Below, in pieces: positions 37,094-47,256 of a DNA stretch of 64,000 bases. Positions within the stretch are counted from its first letter, which is position 1. Every line of letters starts with the position of its first letter. The position numbers and the translations under genes were made by a program. Source of the stretch: Lachnospiraceae bacterium (GTDB taxonomy: Bacteria > Bacillota > Clostridia > Lachnospirales > Lachnospiraceae); NCBI GenBank assembly GCA_014804645.1, contig JAAUZI010000008.1:1-64000 (forward strand), given 5' to 3'. The notes beneath the pieces are model-generated. The model worked only from the letters and a program-made list of their open reading frames with translations. It searched no databases and was not told the DNA's origin.

Positions 37094-38338
37094 TTACTGT
37101 CCCATCGGCGGGCGCAGATAGATCAAAGTATTGCACATGTGCAGGGCCGCCGCCAGCGCACACAGCACAATGACAAGCGGAACAATCTGCTGCCAGCCCT
37201 CTTCTCTTTTCCTGCGCTGTTCGGACACCGCCCACGCTGCGGGAATTCCCAGCAGCATATTGGCGCATCCCCAGAAAACGCCTGCGGTCTCAAGCAGCCC
37301 GAAATACCGCAGAAAGGGCATGCCCAGCCTTTGCATAAAATCCCAGGGGACATACTTTAGGGAGAGAACAGTCAGTATTCCCGCTGTGACCAGCATCCCC
37401 TTTACGGATTTGGGCAGTCTGTCTCCGTCCCCACTAAAACGCAGCCATGCCAGCAGAAGAAACGCGCCTATAAGCCCCAGCCCCAAGCCGGGGTGATCGG
37501 GCTGATAGACCCAAGCCGTCAGATACTGTCCCGGCGCATATCCCCCTTTCATTATGCTGCCCATTGGAAGATTCCATACCTGCATACCGCCCTTTATCAG
37601 ATAACGCACCAGATAAATAACCGCAGGCATGCCCAGAATTCCCCCTGCCGCCATGGGGAGAACACACCATATCCGGCGTTTCCAGAGCAGCACACTACAC
37701 GCTGCGGTCGCCCCTGACAGCAGTGCAAACCTGGCATCCGCATACCAGATTCCCCCGTATGCCAGTGATGTAACACACCAGATCGCCACATTTTTGACGC
37801 CGCTGTTACACAGGCGAACCAGTCCGCCGATAAACACCGGACACAGCATCCACACCAGCGCCATTCCCAGATTCGCCCGATCATAGCAGACATACAGATG
37901 GCAAGGACAGCTCATATAAAACAGTGCGCTCAGCAGCACTGTCTCTGTTTCCCGAAAAAAAGCCCTCGCCATCCAGACGGCTGCTCCCAGGGTTCCCAGC
38001 TGCACCAAACCCATGAACAGGCACCAGGCCAGCTGCTCTCCAATCCCCAACAGTTGAAACACTGCGGGAATCAGCAGCCACAGAGCGCTGTCAAAGGCCA
38101 TTGCCCCTCCATCATAAAACATCACCATCTGCGCCGAAGGGAACCAGGGTATGTCTCCCTGGAGCAGCCCGGTTTTTATTTCTCTGATCCTGTCCAGCCA
38201 CAGCGCCGCATCTCCGCCCTCTATGACATAGCCGTAGAAAACCGGAGCGGAGGTAAATACAAAAATCAGGACATAAAATACCATATGGATCGCAAATTTA
38301 CGCCTCTGCTCCACACTACGCCTCCTTTTGCACCGCAT
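37094..38338 (-). CDS. Polytopic membrane protein, YfhO/GT-C-like (paralogue 3)
   Basis: EGGDAALWLDRIREIKTGLLQGDIPWFPSAQ...FDSALWLLIPAVFQLLG resembles the two upstream proteins. Confidence 0.65.
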   Translation of the reverse strand: MRCKRRRSVEQRRKFAIHMVFYVLIFVFTSAPVFYGYVIEGGDAALWLDRIREIKTGLLQGDIPWFPSAQMVMFYDGGAMAFDSALWLLIPAVFQLLGIGEQLAWCLFMGLVQLGTLGAAVWMARAFFRETETVLLSALFYMSCPCHLYVCYDRANLGMALVWMLCPVFIGGLVRLCNSGVKNVAIWCVTSLAYGGIWYADARFALLSGATAACSVLLWKRRIWCVLPMAAGGILGMPAVIYLVRYLIKGGMQVWNLPMGSIMKGGYAPGQYLTAWVYQPDHPGLGLGLIGAFLLLAWLRFSGDGDRLPKSVKGMLVTAGILTVLSLKYVPWDFMQRLGMPFLRYFGLLETAGVFWGCANMLLGIPAAWAVSEQRRKREEGWQQIVPLVIVLCALAAALHMCNTLIYLRPPMGQ

Positions 38339-40226
38339 ACCTTCGCAGAACCCATCGCAAAATCAATGCAGCCAAAGCCCCCCAGGACACCAATTCCCCA
38401 CACCAAGACAGAGAAAAACTCTGATAGGACACGTTGATAAGATCCTTTTGAACGCTGCATATGCTCTCAGCTGTGTACAGTCTGACGGGACTGCTGTTCC
38501 AGGCCAGCTCATCCACCTGAAACAGGACGGACAATAGGGCTGCCGCCGCTATACACCCCGCGCAGCAGGCCGTTACTGTGCTGCCTGTTTGGCCGCTCCA
38601 ACGCTTTCTCTCCTCCGTCAGCCACACCGCAAAAAAAGCGGCCGCAAGAGCGGAGAACAATTCGGCCGCAGCCGACAAATCCCAAGGAAAATACCGGGTG
38701 CTGAGAAACAGGGACAGCAGACACAGCAGCAGGCTCCCACTCACAATCCTATCCCATGGATTGACAGGAATGACCTTTTTTTCCCTGCGTCCCAAGCGCA
38801 ACACTACATAACCGAGAAACACTGCCCAGAACGCCGCTCCGGCCTGTATGGGCTGCCCATTTCCCGCATAGGGATACATCTGCAATAGTCCCGCCAGTCC
38901 CATTCTCCCTTGGCTGATGCTCTGTGCTGTGGTAGTACTCAGCACATACTGGTCCGCCCACTGCATCTGCAGCAAACGCGCCCAGAACCAGGCGTTCAAC
39001 GCCAGGCACCACAAGGCAGCTTTCACCAGCTCCAGCAGTGTCTCCCGCCGAAGGGTTTTTCTCCACATAATCAGACAAACCGTCGCCACTCCCGCTATAG
39101 TCGCGAGGCACCCCGGCACATGGGACTGTAGAATGCAGCCAATTCCCACCACCAGAGGAATCTTAGCCCTGCCATAGGACGCACTTTCCACATCCGCCGT
39201 ATACATGCGGTAGATTCCCAGAACCACCAGCGGCAGAAACATCATGACCAGGCACTCCTGCAGCGCGCTCCGATTGTAGAGACAATAAATATGATAGGGA
39301 GCCAGTTCATACAGAGCACTCCCCGCCAACGCACCGTAACGGCTCCCGGTACATCGGTAAAAACAATGGTAGGAGATAAGCGCCGTCCCAGCCAGAACCG
39401 CCGCCACAAAAAATTTGTACGCATCCATCAGAGAAAAACCAATCATGCGCAGCAGCGCCGGAAACAGTAAAAACAGATCTCCACAGAAAGCGGAAACGGT
39501 GTAGCTATTCCCATACAGCCAATACTCCTGCACTCTCACCGGAAACGGATTCCCCTGCAACAACGTCTCTTTCAGGCCCTCTATCCGCAGCAGCCAAAGC
39601 CATCCTTCGTCACCCACATAGAAATAATCCACGGCATAGGGCAGATACGCCAGCAGGACGCTGGCAGACAGAGTCCAAAACACAATTTCCTGGTCTCTTC
39701 CCACACTGCCGTCAAGAATCCCCTCCCTAAACCGGATCAGAAGATTCAGACCGACTGTCGCCAGCAGCAGAAGAAACAGCAGCATCCTCCACCCTGCGCT
39801 CGTCCGGCGCAGCACAATCCTCTCTATAGGCTGCTGCGTCTCATCAATATGATTGCAGATTACATAGGCTTTGTCAACCTTTTCCGTCACATACAGCTCC
39901 AGGTTCGCCTCCAACTGGTGCGCATATACCGTCCCTCCGTTGCTCCGCAGCGCCTGATAGCTGCTCTCTTGCGCCTGTACATCGACAGACAAGGAGTCCT
40001 GGTGGTCCTTACACATCACACTCAGTATATATACACCAGGGGGCAAAGTCATATTATCGCTGCGGTAGCAACTGCTGCCTTCCCCCGTCTGCAGCATATC
40101 GGCAATCTCCTCTGTTTCCACTGAAAACACTGTTTCCTCTGGTCTGAAACATGCCGTCAGACATAATGCCATACATGCCAGCTCAATTCCCAGCAGCCAT
40201 TTATGCTTTCGCAGGAATTCCCTCAT
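38316..40226 (-). CDS. Polytopic membrane protein, YfhO/GT-C-like (paralogue 2)
   Basis: DEGWLWLLRIEGLKETLLQGNPFPVRVQEYWLYGNSYTVSAFCGDLFLLFPALLRMIGF. Confidence 0.7.
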   Translation of the reverse strand: MREFLRKHKWLLGIELACMALCLTACFRPEETVFSVETEEIADMLQTGEGSSCYRSDNMTLPPGVYILSVMCKDHQDSLSVDVQAQESSYQALRSNGGTVYAHQLEANLELYVTEKVDKAYVICNHIDETQQPIERIVLRRTSAGWRMLLFLLLLATVGLNLLIRFREGILDGSVGRDQEIVFWTLSASVLLAYLPYAVDYFYVGDEGWLWLLRIEGLKETLLQGNPFPVRVQEYWLYGNSYTVSAFCGDLFLLFPALLRMIGFSLMDAYKFFVAAVLAGTALISYHCFYRCTGSRYGALAGSALYELAPYHIYCLYNRSALQECLVMMFLPLVVLGIYRMYTADVESASYGRAKIPLVVGIGCILQSHVPGCLATIAGVATVCLIMWRKTLRRETLLELVKAALWCLALNAWFWARLLQMQWADQYVLSTTTAQSISQGRMGLAGLLQMYPYAGNGQPIQAGAAFWAVFLGYVVLRLGRREKKVIPVNPWDRIVSGSLLLCLLSLFLSTRYFPWDLSAAAELFSALAAAFFAVWLTEERKRWSGQTGSTVTACCAGCIAAAALLSVLFQVDELAWNSSPVRLYTAESICSVQKDLINVSYQSFSLSWCGELVSWGALAALILRWVLRRYAVQKEA

Positions 40227-42489
40227 GTTTACCCCTTTCCGTATATTCCGGTTTTTTCTTTTGATGTCTTATGCACATAAACAAAATCCACGCCGTTCCC
40301 AGCCAACTTGCGCCTTCGGCAACACGCCAATACCAAGGACTTACAAACTGCACTGTCACCTTCGTGCTGCACCCCGCCGGAATCACAACCCTGACTAGGT
40401 TGTTGTCGCCCTTGCACACGGTGAGCCCACCGTTTTCCCCGTATGCCTTGTATCCATAATAATGCAGCAGTGGCAGTTCCACATAGCCCTCCTGAACAGA
40501 GACGTTGCTACAGTAAAACTCCGCCTTGAGCGCGCCCTTTTCGTAGTCCATAATCTGCACATTCCCGCTGACCGTGGGGCCATGATACAACAGACTTTCC
40601 TGCGTCGTCCCCTGCACCAGATACTCCGCCCCGGATATATATCCGAAACCCATGCCCTCCACATTGTACAGATTCATATATTGCATGTCCCTGCCGACAT
40701 GCTCCGCATAATACACGCCGGAAGTAGTGATCCCGACAGCCACACAGAGAATTCCCATGAGCCACAGCAGGCGGTTTTTGTTTTCCCTGAAATAGTACAG
40801 ACAGCAGCAGCATGGCATGACCAGAATAGCACAGCCCCACCCCAGAAAGCGATCGGGAATCTGTAGACTGCTGATCAGAGAAGCCGCAAAATGTCCGGTC
40901 TTTTGAATTGCATCCCAAGGGAAGAAATCTTGACTCATCAGCATCAGCATACCGCCCAGAAACACAGAAAGCTGCCCCAGTTTCCAGACAGGATTCTCCC
41001 GGTGGGCAAGTCTACCCCCAAACCACAATATTACAAAGAATGAAAAGCCCAGTATCAGAACAAACCCCACTCCCATGGCCTGGGAATGCATCATGCCGGA
41101 TTCCCCGATTATCGCATTGTCCCCGTGACGCCACCAGTGAAACAGCAGCTGCGCCGGATATATCCCTCGCTCCTGTATCGTTCTGGCCCACCCATGCTTG
41201 ATATGCAGATCCTCCCGGACATAATAGTCCAAAAAGGGTACCAGAAACCACGCACTCATAATCAAAGCTCCCGCGGCTCCCTTGCACAATTCCCAAAAGG
41301 TCTCCCTGCGCAGCACTCTCCTTATCATAACCGCACACAGAACCACCGTCAGAAACGCCGCAATCTCACAGCTCAGTACATGGGTCTGAAACAGCCCCGC
41401 ATACCCAAATGCCAGCGGGATCCAGCAGGTGCGATATCCTTTATCCTGTCTGTCCTGAGTGAACACGCGCCAGAATCCATAGATCAGCAGTGGAAAAAAG
41501 ACATATGCACTGCACTCTCCCACAGTAGCTTTCTGCATCAGTCTGGAGAGTCTGAAAATAGATAGAGTGTACAGGGCGCTGCCCGCAAGGCCAATGTATT
41601 TTTCTCTGAATATCCGTGAAATAGAATAGTAGGCGATCAGCGCCGTCGCAATATTGAGACCAACGACATAGCAGTTATATGCAAACGTAACCGGAAACCC
41701 TATGATTCGCAAAAGCGCCGGAAACAACAACAGAGTGCCACAGTAAAATATCCCATTGGCATACCCGTGACCCTGCAGCCACTCCGGTTCCAGTCTCACA
41801 GGGAAATACCCCGCCAGTATGCCGTCCTTGATGCCTTCTATGCGATGTATATGATATCCCAGATCCGCTCCTGCCGGCACTCCTCCCACTAAATAGGGCA
41901 CGGAGGCGATCACAATAGTCACCGTCAATCCAAGCATCACCGCCTTGTTCTCCCTGCCAATGCCATACTCCTTATCATAGGCGTATAACAGCTGCGCCGT
42001 CAAAAGCAGCAATGTGACTGTCAGCACCACCGTCAGATAAATCCCCCACAGCTGTCCGGTGTCATAAATACGCAGCCTGCCTGTCTCCAAATGTCCCACG
42101 CCGTCATAGTTGATCGATACCTGCAGCGCATCGGCCCGTTCAAAAAGCCACATCTGAAAGCGTGTCTCTGTCAGTCCGCTGTAGAGAATCTCCCCACTAG
42201 TCAGCAACCCTCCCGGAAAGACCGTTCCATCCTGAACCTGACACAGACTGCGCAGATCCTCGCTGGTGGAATACTCCAACGCCACGCGATACACTCCCGC
42301 AGGCAGACTGATTCCCTCATAAACAGGCTGTCCTGACACCGCTATCCCCTCAGTGAAACACGTGCCTCCCTCATACAGATACTCCCGCCCCGGCCGCATC
42401 ATCTTTATGAGACAGATGACTGCCAGAAACAGTGCCAGTGACAATATAATCCTGGTACTTCTCCATTTCCATATATTCAGCTTTCTCAT
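40201..42489 (-). CDS. Polytopic membrane protein, YfhO/GT-C-like (paralogue 1)
   Basis: ADLGYHIHRIEGIKDGILAGYFPVRLEPEWLQGHGYANGIFYCGTLLLFPALLRIIGFPVTFAYN. Confidence 0.72.
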   Translation of the reverse strand: MRKLNIWKWRSTRIILSLALFLAVICLIKMMRPGREYLYEGGTCFTEGIAVSGQPVYEGISLPAGVYRVALEYSTSEDLRSLCQVQDGTVFPGGLLTSGEILYSGLTETRFQMWLFERADALQVSINYDGVGHLETGRLRIYDTGQLWGIYLTVVLTVTLLLLTAQLLYAYDKEYGIGRENKAVMLGLTVTIVIASVPYLVGGVPAGADLGYHIHRIEGIKDGILAGYFPVRLEPEWLQGHGYANGIFYCGTLLLFPALLRIIGFPVTFAYNCYVVGLNIATALIAYYSISRIFREKYIGLAGSALYTLSIFRLSRLMQKATVGECSAYVFFPLLIYGFWRVFTQDRQDKGYRTCWIPLAFGYAGLFQTHVLSCEIAAFLTVVLCAVMIRRVLRRETFWELCKGAAGALIMSAWFLVPFLDYYVREDLHIKHGWARTIQERGIYPAQLLFHWWRHGDNAIIGESGMMHSQAMGVGFVLILGFSFFVILWFGGRLAHRENPVWKLGQLSVFLGGMLMLMSQDFFPWDAIQKTGHFAASLISSLQIPDRFLGWGCAILVMPCCCCLYYFRENKNRLLWLMGILCVAVGITTSGVYYAEHVGRDMQYMNLYNVEGMGFGYISGAEYLVQGTTQESLLYHGPTVSGNVQIMDYEKGALKAEFYCSNVSVQEGYVELPLLHYYGYKAYGENGGLTVCKGDNNLVRVVIPAGCSTKVTVQFVSPWYWRVAEGASWLGTAWILFMCIRHQKKKPEYTERGKHEGIPAKA

Positions 42490-42525
42490 ATCGTTCCCCG
42501 CGCATATCATTCAAATACAAAAAAC

Positions 42526-42554
42526 CGGAGAATCGTCTCCGCAGTCATTCTCCG
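42526..42554. terminator. Hairpin with T-tract
   Basis: cggagaat cgtctccgcagtc attctccg followed by ctttttac. Confidence 0.4.
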
Positions 42555-42766
42555 CTTTTTACAGAAAAATATTACCACATTTTTCTCGTAGTTTCAACAC
42601 TTTTCACTCTTCCGGCAGTGAGGAGGATACAAAAAACGCCCCGGGGGGACTGGATATCCTGAACGAAATCGTGTATAATGTACAGAGGAATAAAGTTGAA
42701 AGGCAATATCACAGACACGACAGTCGTTGGCTTTGCCAACTACAGATATGCAGGAATGAGGCGGGT

Positions 42767-43225
42767 ATGGAATTTATTACAGGATTGTGTGAAAATAAGG
42801 TTTTTCTTGCAGCCGCTCTGGGCTGGCTGGTGGCGCAGATACTTAAGACGCTGATACATTTGCTCTTTACCAAAAAATTCGTGGCGGAACGCCTGGTAGG
42901 CAGCGGCGGCATGCCCAGCTCTCACTCTGCCACTGTCTGCGCGCTGGTCACTGCCACATACCTGGAACACGGCTCCGCCAGTTTCGCCTTTGCCATAGCC
43001 CTGATCGTTGCCATTATTGTTATGTACGACGCTATAGGTGTCCGCCGTGAAACCGGTATCCAGGCTCAGCTGCTCAACAATATAATTAAGATTTTCGAAG
43101 ATATGGGACGCGATGAGCTGTCCGCCCAGGATAAGCTGAAGGAATTTATCGGCCACACACCCTTCCAGGTGCTGATGGGTGGCATTCTGGGAATATTTGT
43201 GGCTATCTTGTTCTACCAGTTTTAA
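42767..43225 (+). CDS. Divergent PAP2 family protein (DUF212)
   Basis: ALGWLVAQILKTLIHLLFTKKFVAERLVGSGGMPSSHSATVCALVTATYLEHGSASFAFAIALIVAIIVMYDAIGVRRETG. Longer upstream ORF extension not supported. Confidence 0.9.
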   Translation: MEFITGLCENKVFLAAALGWLVAQILKTLIHLLFTKKFVAERLVGSGGMPSSHSATVCALVTATYLEHGSASFAFAIALIVAIIVMYDAIGVRRETGIQAQLLNNIIKIFEDMGRDELSAQDKLKEFIGHTPFQVLMGGILGIFVAILFYQF

Positions 43226-43252
43226 ATAAAATTCGGCATTTTTCTCACACGA

Positions 43253-43516
43253 CTATTCGCCAAGCCCGCTTTCCACTGCTCCTATCAAAGTCTTCAAGGC
43301 TTCCTGTTCGTCCTCTCCCTCACAGAAAAATTCGATCTCGTCCCCGCATTTTACGCAGGCTCCCAATACGCTCAGCACACTCTTAGCATTGGCCGTACTG
43401 TCTCGAAACGTGAAAGTGATCAACGACTTAAACTGCATTGCCTCCTTGCATAATATTCCCGCCGGTCTCAAATGCAGCCCTGTGGGATTCTTGATTGTAA
43501 CTTTCTGGCTTACCAT
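43253..43516 (-). CDS. ptsH: HPr family phosphocarrier protein
   Basis: MVSQKVTIKNPTGLHLRPAGIL (His15 context) and NAKSVLSVLG (Ser46 context). Confidence 0.92.
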   Translation of the reverse strand: MVSQKVTIKNPTGLHLRPAGILCKEAMQFKSLITFTFRDSTANAKSVLSVLGACVKCGDEIEFFCEGEDEQEALKTLIGAVESGLGE

Positions 43517-43559
43517 ATATCATTACCTCCTATCTGAGGATCAACAGATCCTCTGTTCC

Positions 43560-43648
43560 GCAAAAGCCTTACCAGTACCATGGCCGGTGGAATAAATACT
43601 GCCCTATATTCGGCCAGTATTTATTCCAGGCACTGTACAGGCTTTTGC
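43560..43648. repeat. Imperfect palindrome between glmM stop and ptsH start
   Basis: gcaaaagccttaccagtacc...tggaataaatactg / cagtatttattcca...ggcactgtacaggcttttgc. Confidence 0.85.
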
Positions 43649-43671
43649 TGTTTTTTGAAGTTCCACATATT

Positions 43672-45021
43672 TCAGAACATTCTGTCCTGAATCAATTTTG
43701 CCAGCGCCGTGGCCTCGCTCTGTATGGACGCATAATCCTTGCCCTCGATCATGACCCTTACCAGCGGTTCTGTTCCGGAGGGGCGAATCAGCACCCTGCC
43801 TTCTCCAGCAAACTTTTTCTCCAGTGCCTCGATGGCCTCGGCTATCTCCGGATATTCCAAATAGCGATCCTTTTTGTGGTTGGCCACCTTGGCGCTGACC
43901 AGCGCCTGGGGAAGAACTTCCATAATCTGCGCCAGCTCCGAAAGAGGCTTGCCCGTCTCCACTATCACCTGCAGTAAATGCAGTGCGCTGAGCAGTCCGT
44001 CTCCGGTGGTGTTCTCATCCAGAAAGATCACATGTCCTGACTGTTCCCCGCCCAGGCTGGCTCCAATCTCCTTCATTCGCTCCAGCACATAGCGGTCACC
44101 TACCTTGGTCTGCTCCACATGTAATTTCTGTTTCTCCGCCATCAGGAAAAATCCCAGGTTACTCATGACAGTAGCCACGATTGTGTCCTTTTTCAGTCTG
44201 CCCTGCCCCTTCAGGTAATTGCCCACAATCGCCATAATCTGGTCGCCGTCGACAATCTTGCCATTCTCGTCCACTGCCAGCAGACGGTCCGCATCCCCGT
44301 CAAAGGCCAGCCCTACATCCGCCTTCTCGTACACCACTCTCGCCTGCAACTCCTCCATATGCGTAGAGCCACAGTTGGCGTTAATGTTGGTGCCATCGGG
44401 ATTGTTGTGAATCGCCACCACCTCGCCGCCCAGTTCCTTCAGAGCTTCCACCGAGGTATAGTAGGCTGCGCCCTCAGCACAGTCTACCACAATTTTCAGG
44501 CGGCTCAAATCCACCTTCACCGACTGTATCGCATGGTTGATATATTCCTCCCTTGCATCAGTGCGGTACTTGATCTTCCCCACGCCCGGTCCTATGGGGA
44601 ACTTCACCCCCTGCATCTGAGAATGAATCAACGTCTCTATCTCATCCTCCAGCGCATCCGGCAGCTTATAACCGTCCCCGTCAAAGAACTTGATGCCATT
44701 GAACTCCACCGAGTTGTGAGAGGCCGATATCACCACTCCCGCATCTACCTTGTATTTCTGCGTCAGATACGCCACCGCCGGTGTGGGAATCACCCCCACA
44801 TACACGCAGTTGGCTCCCACCGAGCAGGCTCCTGCCATCAGGGCATTTGCAAGCATATCGCCCGATATGCGGGTGTCGCACCCCACCATAATTGTAGGTT
44901 TATGCTCCTTCTCCTTCGTCAATACATACGCGCCCGCCTGCCCCAGCTGCATGGCAAGCAGGGGGGTAAGCTCCTCATTGGCAATGCCTCTGACTCCATC
45001 TGTTCCAAATAATCTGGCCAT
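43672..45021 (-). CDS. glmM: Phosphoglucosamine mutase
   Basis: MARLFGTDGVRGIANEELTP...GVVISASHNSVEFNGIKFF...RPSGTEPLVRVMIEG. Confidence 0.96.
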   Translation of the reverse strand: MARLFGTDGVRGIANEELTPLLAMQLGQAGAYVLTKEKEHKPTIMVGCDTRISGDMLANALMAGACSVGANCVYVGVIPTPAVAYLTQKYKVDAGVVISASHNSVEFNGIKFFDGDGYKLPDALEDEIETLIHSQMQGVKFPIGPGVGKIKYRTDAREEYINHAIQSVKVDLSRLKIVVDCAEGAAYYTSVEALKELGGEVVAIHNNPDGTNINANCGSTHMEELQARVVYEKADVGLAFDGDADRLLAVDENGKIVDGDQIMAIVGNYLKGQGRLKKDTIVATVMSNLGFFLMAEKQKLHVEQTKVGDRYVLERMKEIGASLGGEQSGHVIFLDENTTGDGLLSALHLLQVIVETGKPLSELAQIMEVLPQALVSAKVANHKKDRYLEYPEIAEAIEALEKKFAGEGRVLIRPSGTEPLVRVMIEGKDYASIQSEATALAKLIQDRMF

Positions 45022-45047
45022 AACCCATTGATCCTCCAACAATCCGC

Positions 45048-46361
45048 TTATTCCTCTGCATCCTCATCCTGAACCGGTGTAAATCGCAGGACTATCACTG
45101 GTGTACTTGTTTTCTCCTGCTGCGGAAGCAGCGAGACATCTACCGGCAGATTGTACTCTCCCTCCAGCGGCTGAGGCGGATTAGAGCTTTCTATCCATGC
45201 TCCTACATCCACCACGCCCGGCAGGGTTGAGGACATCAGAAGAGCTACATATTCCTCCAGACCTTTCACCCCCAGCGGTGTGGAATTGGCGCTCACGATC
45301 TCGCAAACCACACCCTCCGGCACATTGACAATCTGAATGTTCTCAGCTCGCAGCGGAACTCTTTTATCTATCAACGGCTCGATCAATACCTTCACCGCCG
45401 CTGAACTGTCAAAGTTTTCATCCGCAAAAGAAATTCCCTTGGGCAGATAATCTTCCAGATTCAGTTTCGCCTCGTAGTCCTTGGTTTGTCCGGTAACGTT
45501 GATGTCCTCTGGATCTACCGTCAACTGTGTCACATTGCTCAGCTGCTCGGTAGGACCGGCCACCTTCACAACATCCACAGAGGTCTCCATTCCGGTCACC
45601 TGGTAATTCTCTGCCAGCGTGCCAAAATAGTTATACACCACAGGGATTTCCTTGGTATCCCACACCACCACCGTGATGGTGACACTCTCCAGATTTTTGG
45701 ACACCGAGGATCTGATTACTTCATTGCCTTCCGCATCCACCAGCCTGATCGTCCCGGAAGCCTTTCCTGTACCGGTGAGACCCGTCACATCCACATCCAC
45801 CTCAGCCCTGCTGATCTCCGCGATGGCAGACTCAGGTCCCTCTATCTCCAGACGAGTGCGGTCCAGACTCACATCGCCGATAATATAATTTTCCTCCACG
45901 CTACCAATGGTATTGCAGATGATATTGATGGTCTTGCGGGTCTCTTTCTCAATGTTCAACTTCACATACTCAATATTGCCGCTGATATTCTGCACCTGCT
46001 CGCTGTACTTGGGGCAGGAAAATTTGATCTCCACTGTATTGGTCACGGTCAGATTAGTCAGATCGGCCTCCGCGATAATATCGCTGCTCTGAATCTCTCT
46101 CCTGACGCTGCTGGGCGCATCAAAAACCACGGTGCGCACTATATCCGTATTGTCTAAAACCTCGTACACCTGACCGTTTTCCGTCAGCAGTTCCGTGTTG
46201 AGGAGATTCACCTTTATGTTCTGAAAGCGTTTCTCATCCACCGGGTCTTTGGTGCTGATCACAACAAACCACAAGGCAAAGGCAAGCAGCAGGGATATAA
46301 TTTTCAACAGCCAGTGAGAGAAAAATATAGATCGAATTTTAGAGCCTATCTTCCCTTTCAT
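45048..46361 (-). CDS. cdaR: YbbR-like domain protein (CdaA regulator)
   Basis: Single TM then YbbR-like repeats; sits between cdaA and glmM in the conserved order. Confidence 0.9.
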   Translation of the reverse strand: MKGKIGSKIRSIFFSHWLLKIISLLLAFALWFVVISTKDPVDEKRFQNIKVNLLNTELLTENGQVYEVLDNTDIVRTVVFDAPSSVRREIQSSDIIAEADLTNLTVTNTVEIKFSCPKYSEQVQNISGNIEYVKLNIEKETRKTINIICNTIGSVEENYIIGDVSLDRTRLEIEGPESAIAEISRAEVDVDVTGLTGTGKASGTIRLVDAEGNEVIRSSVSKNLESVTITVVVWDTKEIPVVYNYFGTLAENYQVTGMETSVDVVKVAGPTEQLSNVTQLTVDPEDINVTGQTKDYEAKLNLEDYLPKGISFADENFDSSAAVKVLIEPLIDKRVPLRAENIQIVNVPEGVVCEIVSANSTPLGVKGLEEYVALLMSSTLPGVVDVGAWIESSNPPQPLEGEYNLPVDVSLLPQQEKTSTPVIVLRFTPVQDEDAEE

Positions 46362-46363
46362 GC

Positions 46364-47224
46364 TTATTGTCTACCCTTTCCTTTCCTTTTCCGCTTGGCT
46401 TTTCCTGCATCCTCCGTCAAATTTGTCAGATCCATAAGGCGTTTTTTCAGACTATCACCATCAAAACCCCGCTCCAGCTGTCCACCCACTGTAATACTGA
46501 TCTTGCCGGTCTGCTCCGACACGATCACCGTGACGGAATCCGTGACCTCGGAAATACCCACACCCGCTCTGTGTCTGGTGCCCACTTCCTTGCTGATATC
46601 CCCGTTGTCCGTCTGCGGCAGATAACAAGTGGCCGACGTGATTCTATTGCCCCGGACAATGACAGCTCCGTCATGCAGAGGTGTGTTGTGCTCAAATATA
46701 TTAATCAGCAGCTGACTGGTGACCAGTCCGTCCACATCAATACCCGTTCTCTCGTATTCCGCCAGGGATTCCTTCTGCTCTATGACAATCAGCGCACCAG
46801 TTTTCACCTTGCTCATCTCCACGCAGGCACGAGTGATCTCATTCACAGTCTTCTCCGTGAAAGTATTGTCCGTATTCCTGCCGTTGTCAAAGGGCAGGGC
46901 ATTGGCGATCAGGTTCTTATTTCCCAGCTCCTCCAGAGCCTTGCGCAGCTCCGGCTGCAGCACCACGATCATGGCTGTGACAGCAAATCCGAACACACTC
47001 TCCCCCATCCACAGAATAGTGTTCATCTTAAAATAGGAGGCCACAATCCAGAAAAACAGAATCACAAGCAGACCCTTGAGCAGTGTCCAAGCTCTGGTCT
47101 TCTGAATCCACAGCATGATATGGTAGAGGAGAAATGCAATAATCAAAATCTCCAGCACGTCACCAATCTCGATACTGGGCACATACCTTCTTAAGTTCGC
47201 AATGATCTCTTTAACCGTCTCCAT
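46364..47224 (-). CDS. cdaA: Diadenylate cyclase
   Basis: Three TM helices; LFEHNTPLHDGAVIV-type motif (NIFEHNTPLHDGAVIVRGNRI) and GTRHRAGVGISEVTDSV. Confidence 0.96.
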   Translation of the reverse strand: METVKEIIANLRRYVPSIEIGDVLEILIIAFLLYHIMLWIQKTRAWTLLKGLLVILFFWIVASYFKMNTILWMGESVFGFAVTAMIVVLQPELRKALEELGNKNLIANALPFDNGRNTDNTFTEKTVNEITRACVEMSKVKTGALIVIEQKESLAEYERTGIDVDGLVTSQLLINIFEHNTPLHDGAVIVRGNRITSATCYLPQTDNGDISKEVGTRHRAGVGISEVTDSVTVIVSEQTGKISITVGGQLERGFDGDSLKKRLMDLTNLTEDAGKAKRKRKGKGRQ

Positions 47225-47256
47225 GCCAGCCTATCCTATGCTTTTACAACCTTCCT

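Noticed and set aside
37035-37268. N-terminal extension of the GtrB-like ORF
   Set aside because: Overlaps the end of the upstream membrane gene in another frame; the GT2 fold starts at MPVLSVIVPCYNEEES.
42353-42766. N-terminal extension of the divergent-PAP2 ORF
   Set aside because: Extension reads through the divergent intergenic region and the opposite gene start; homology begins at MEFITGLCENKV (42767).
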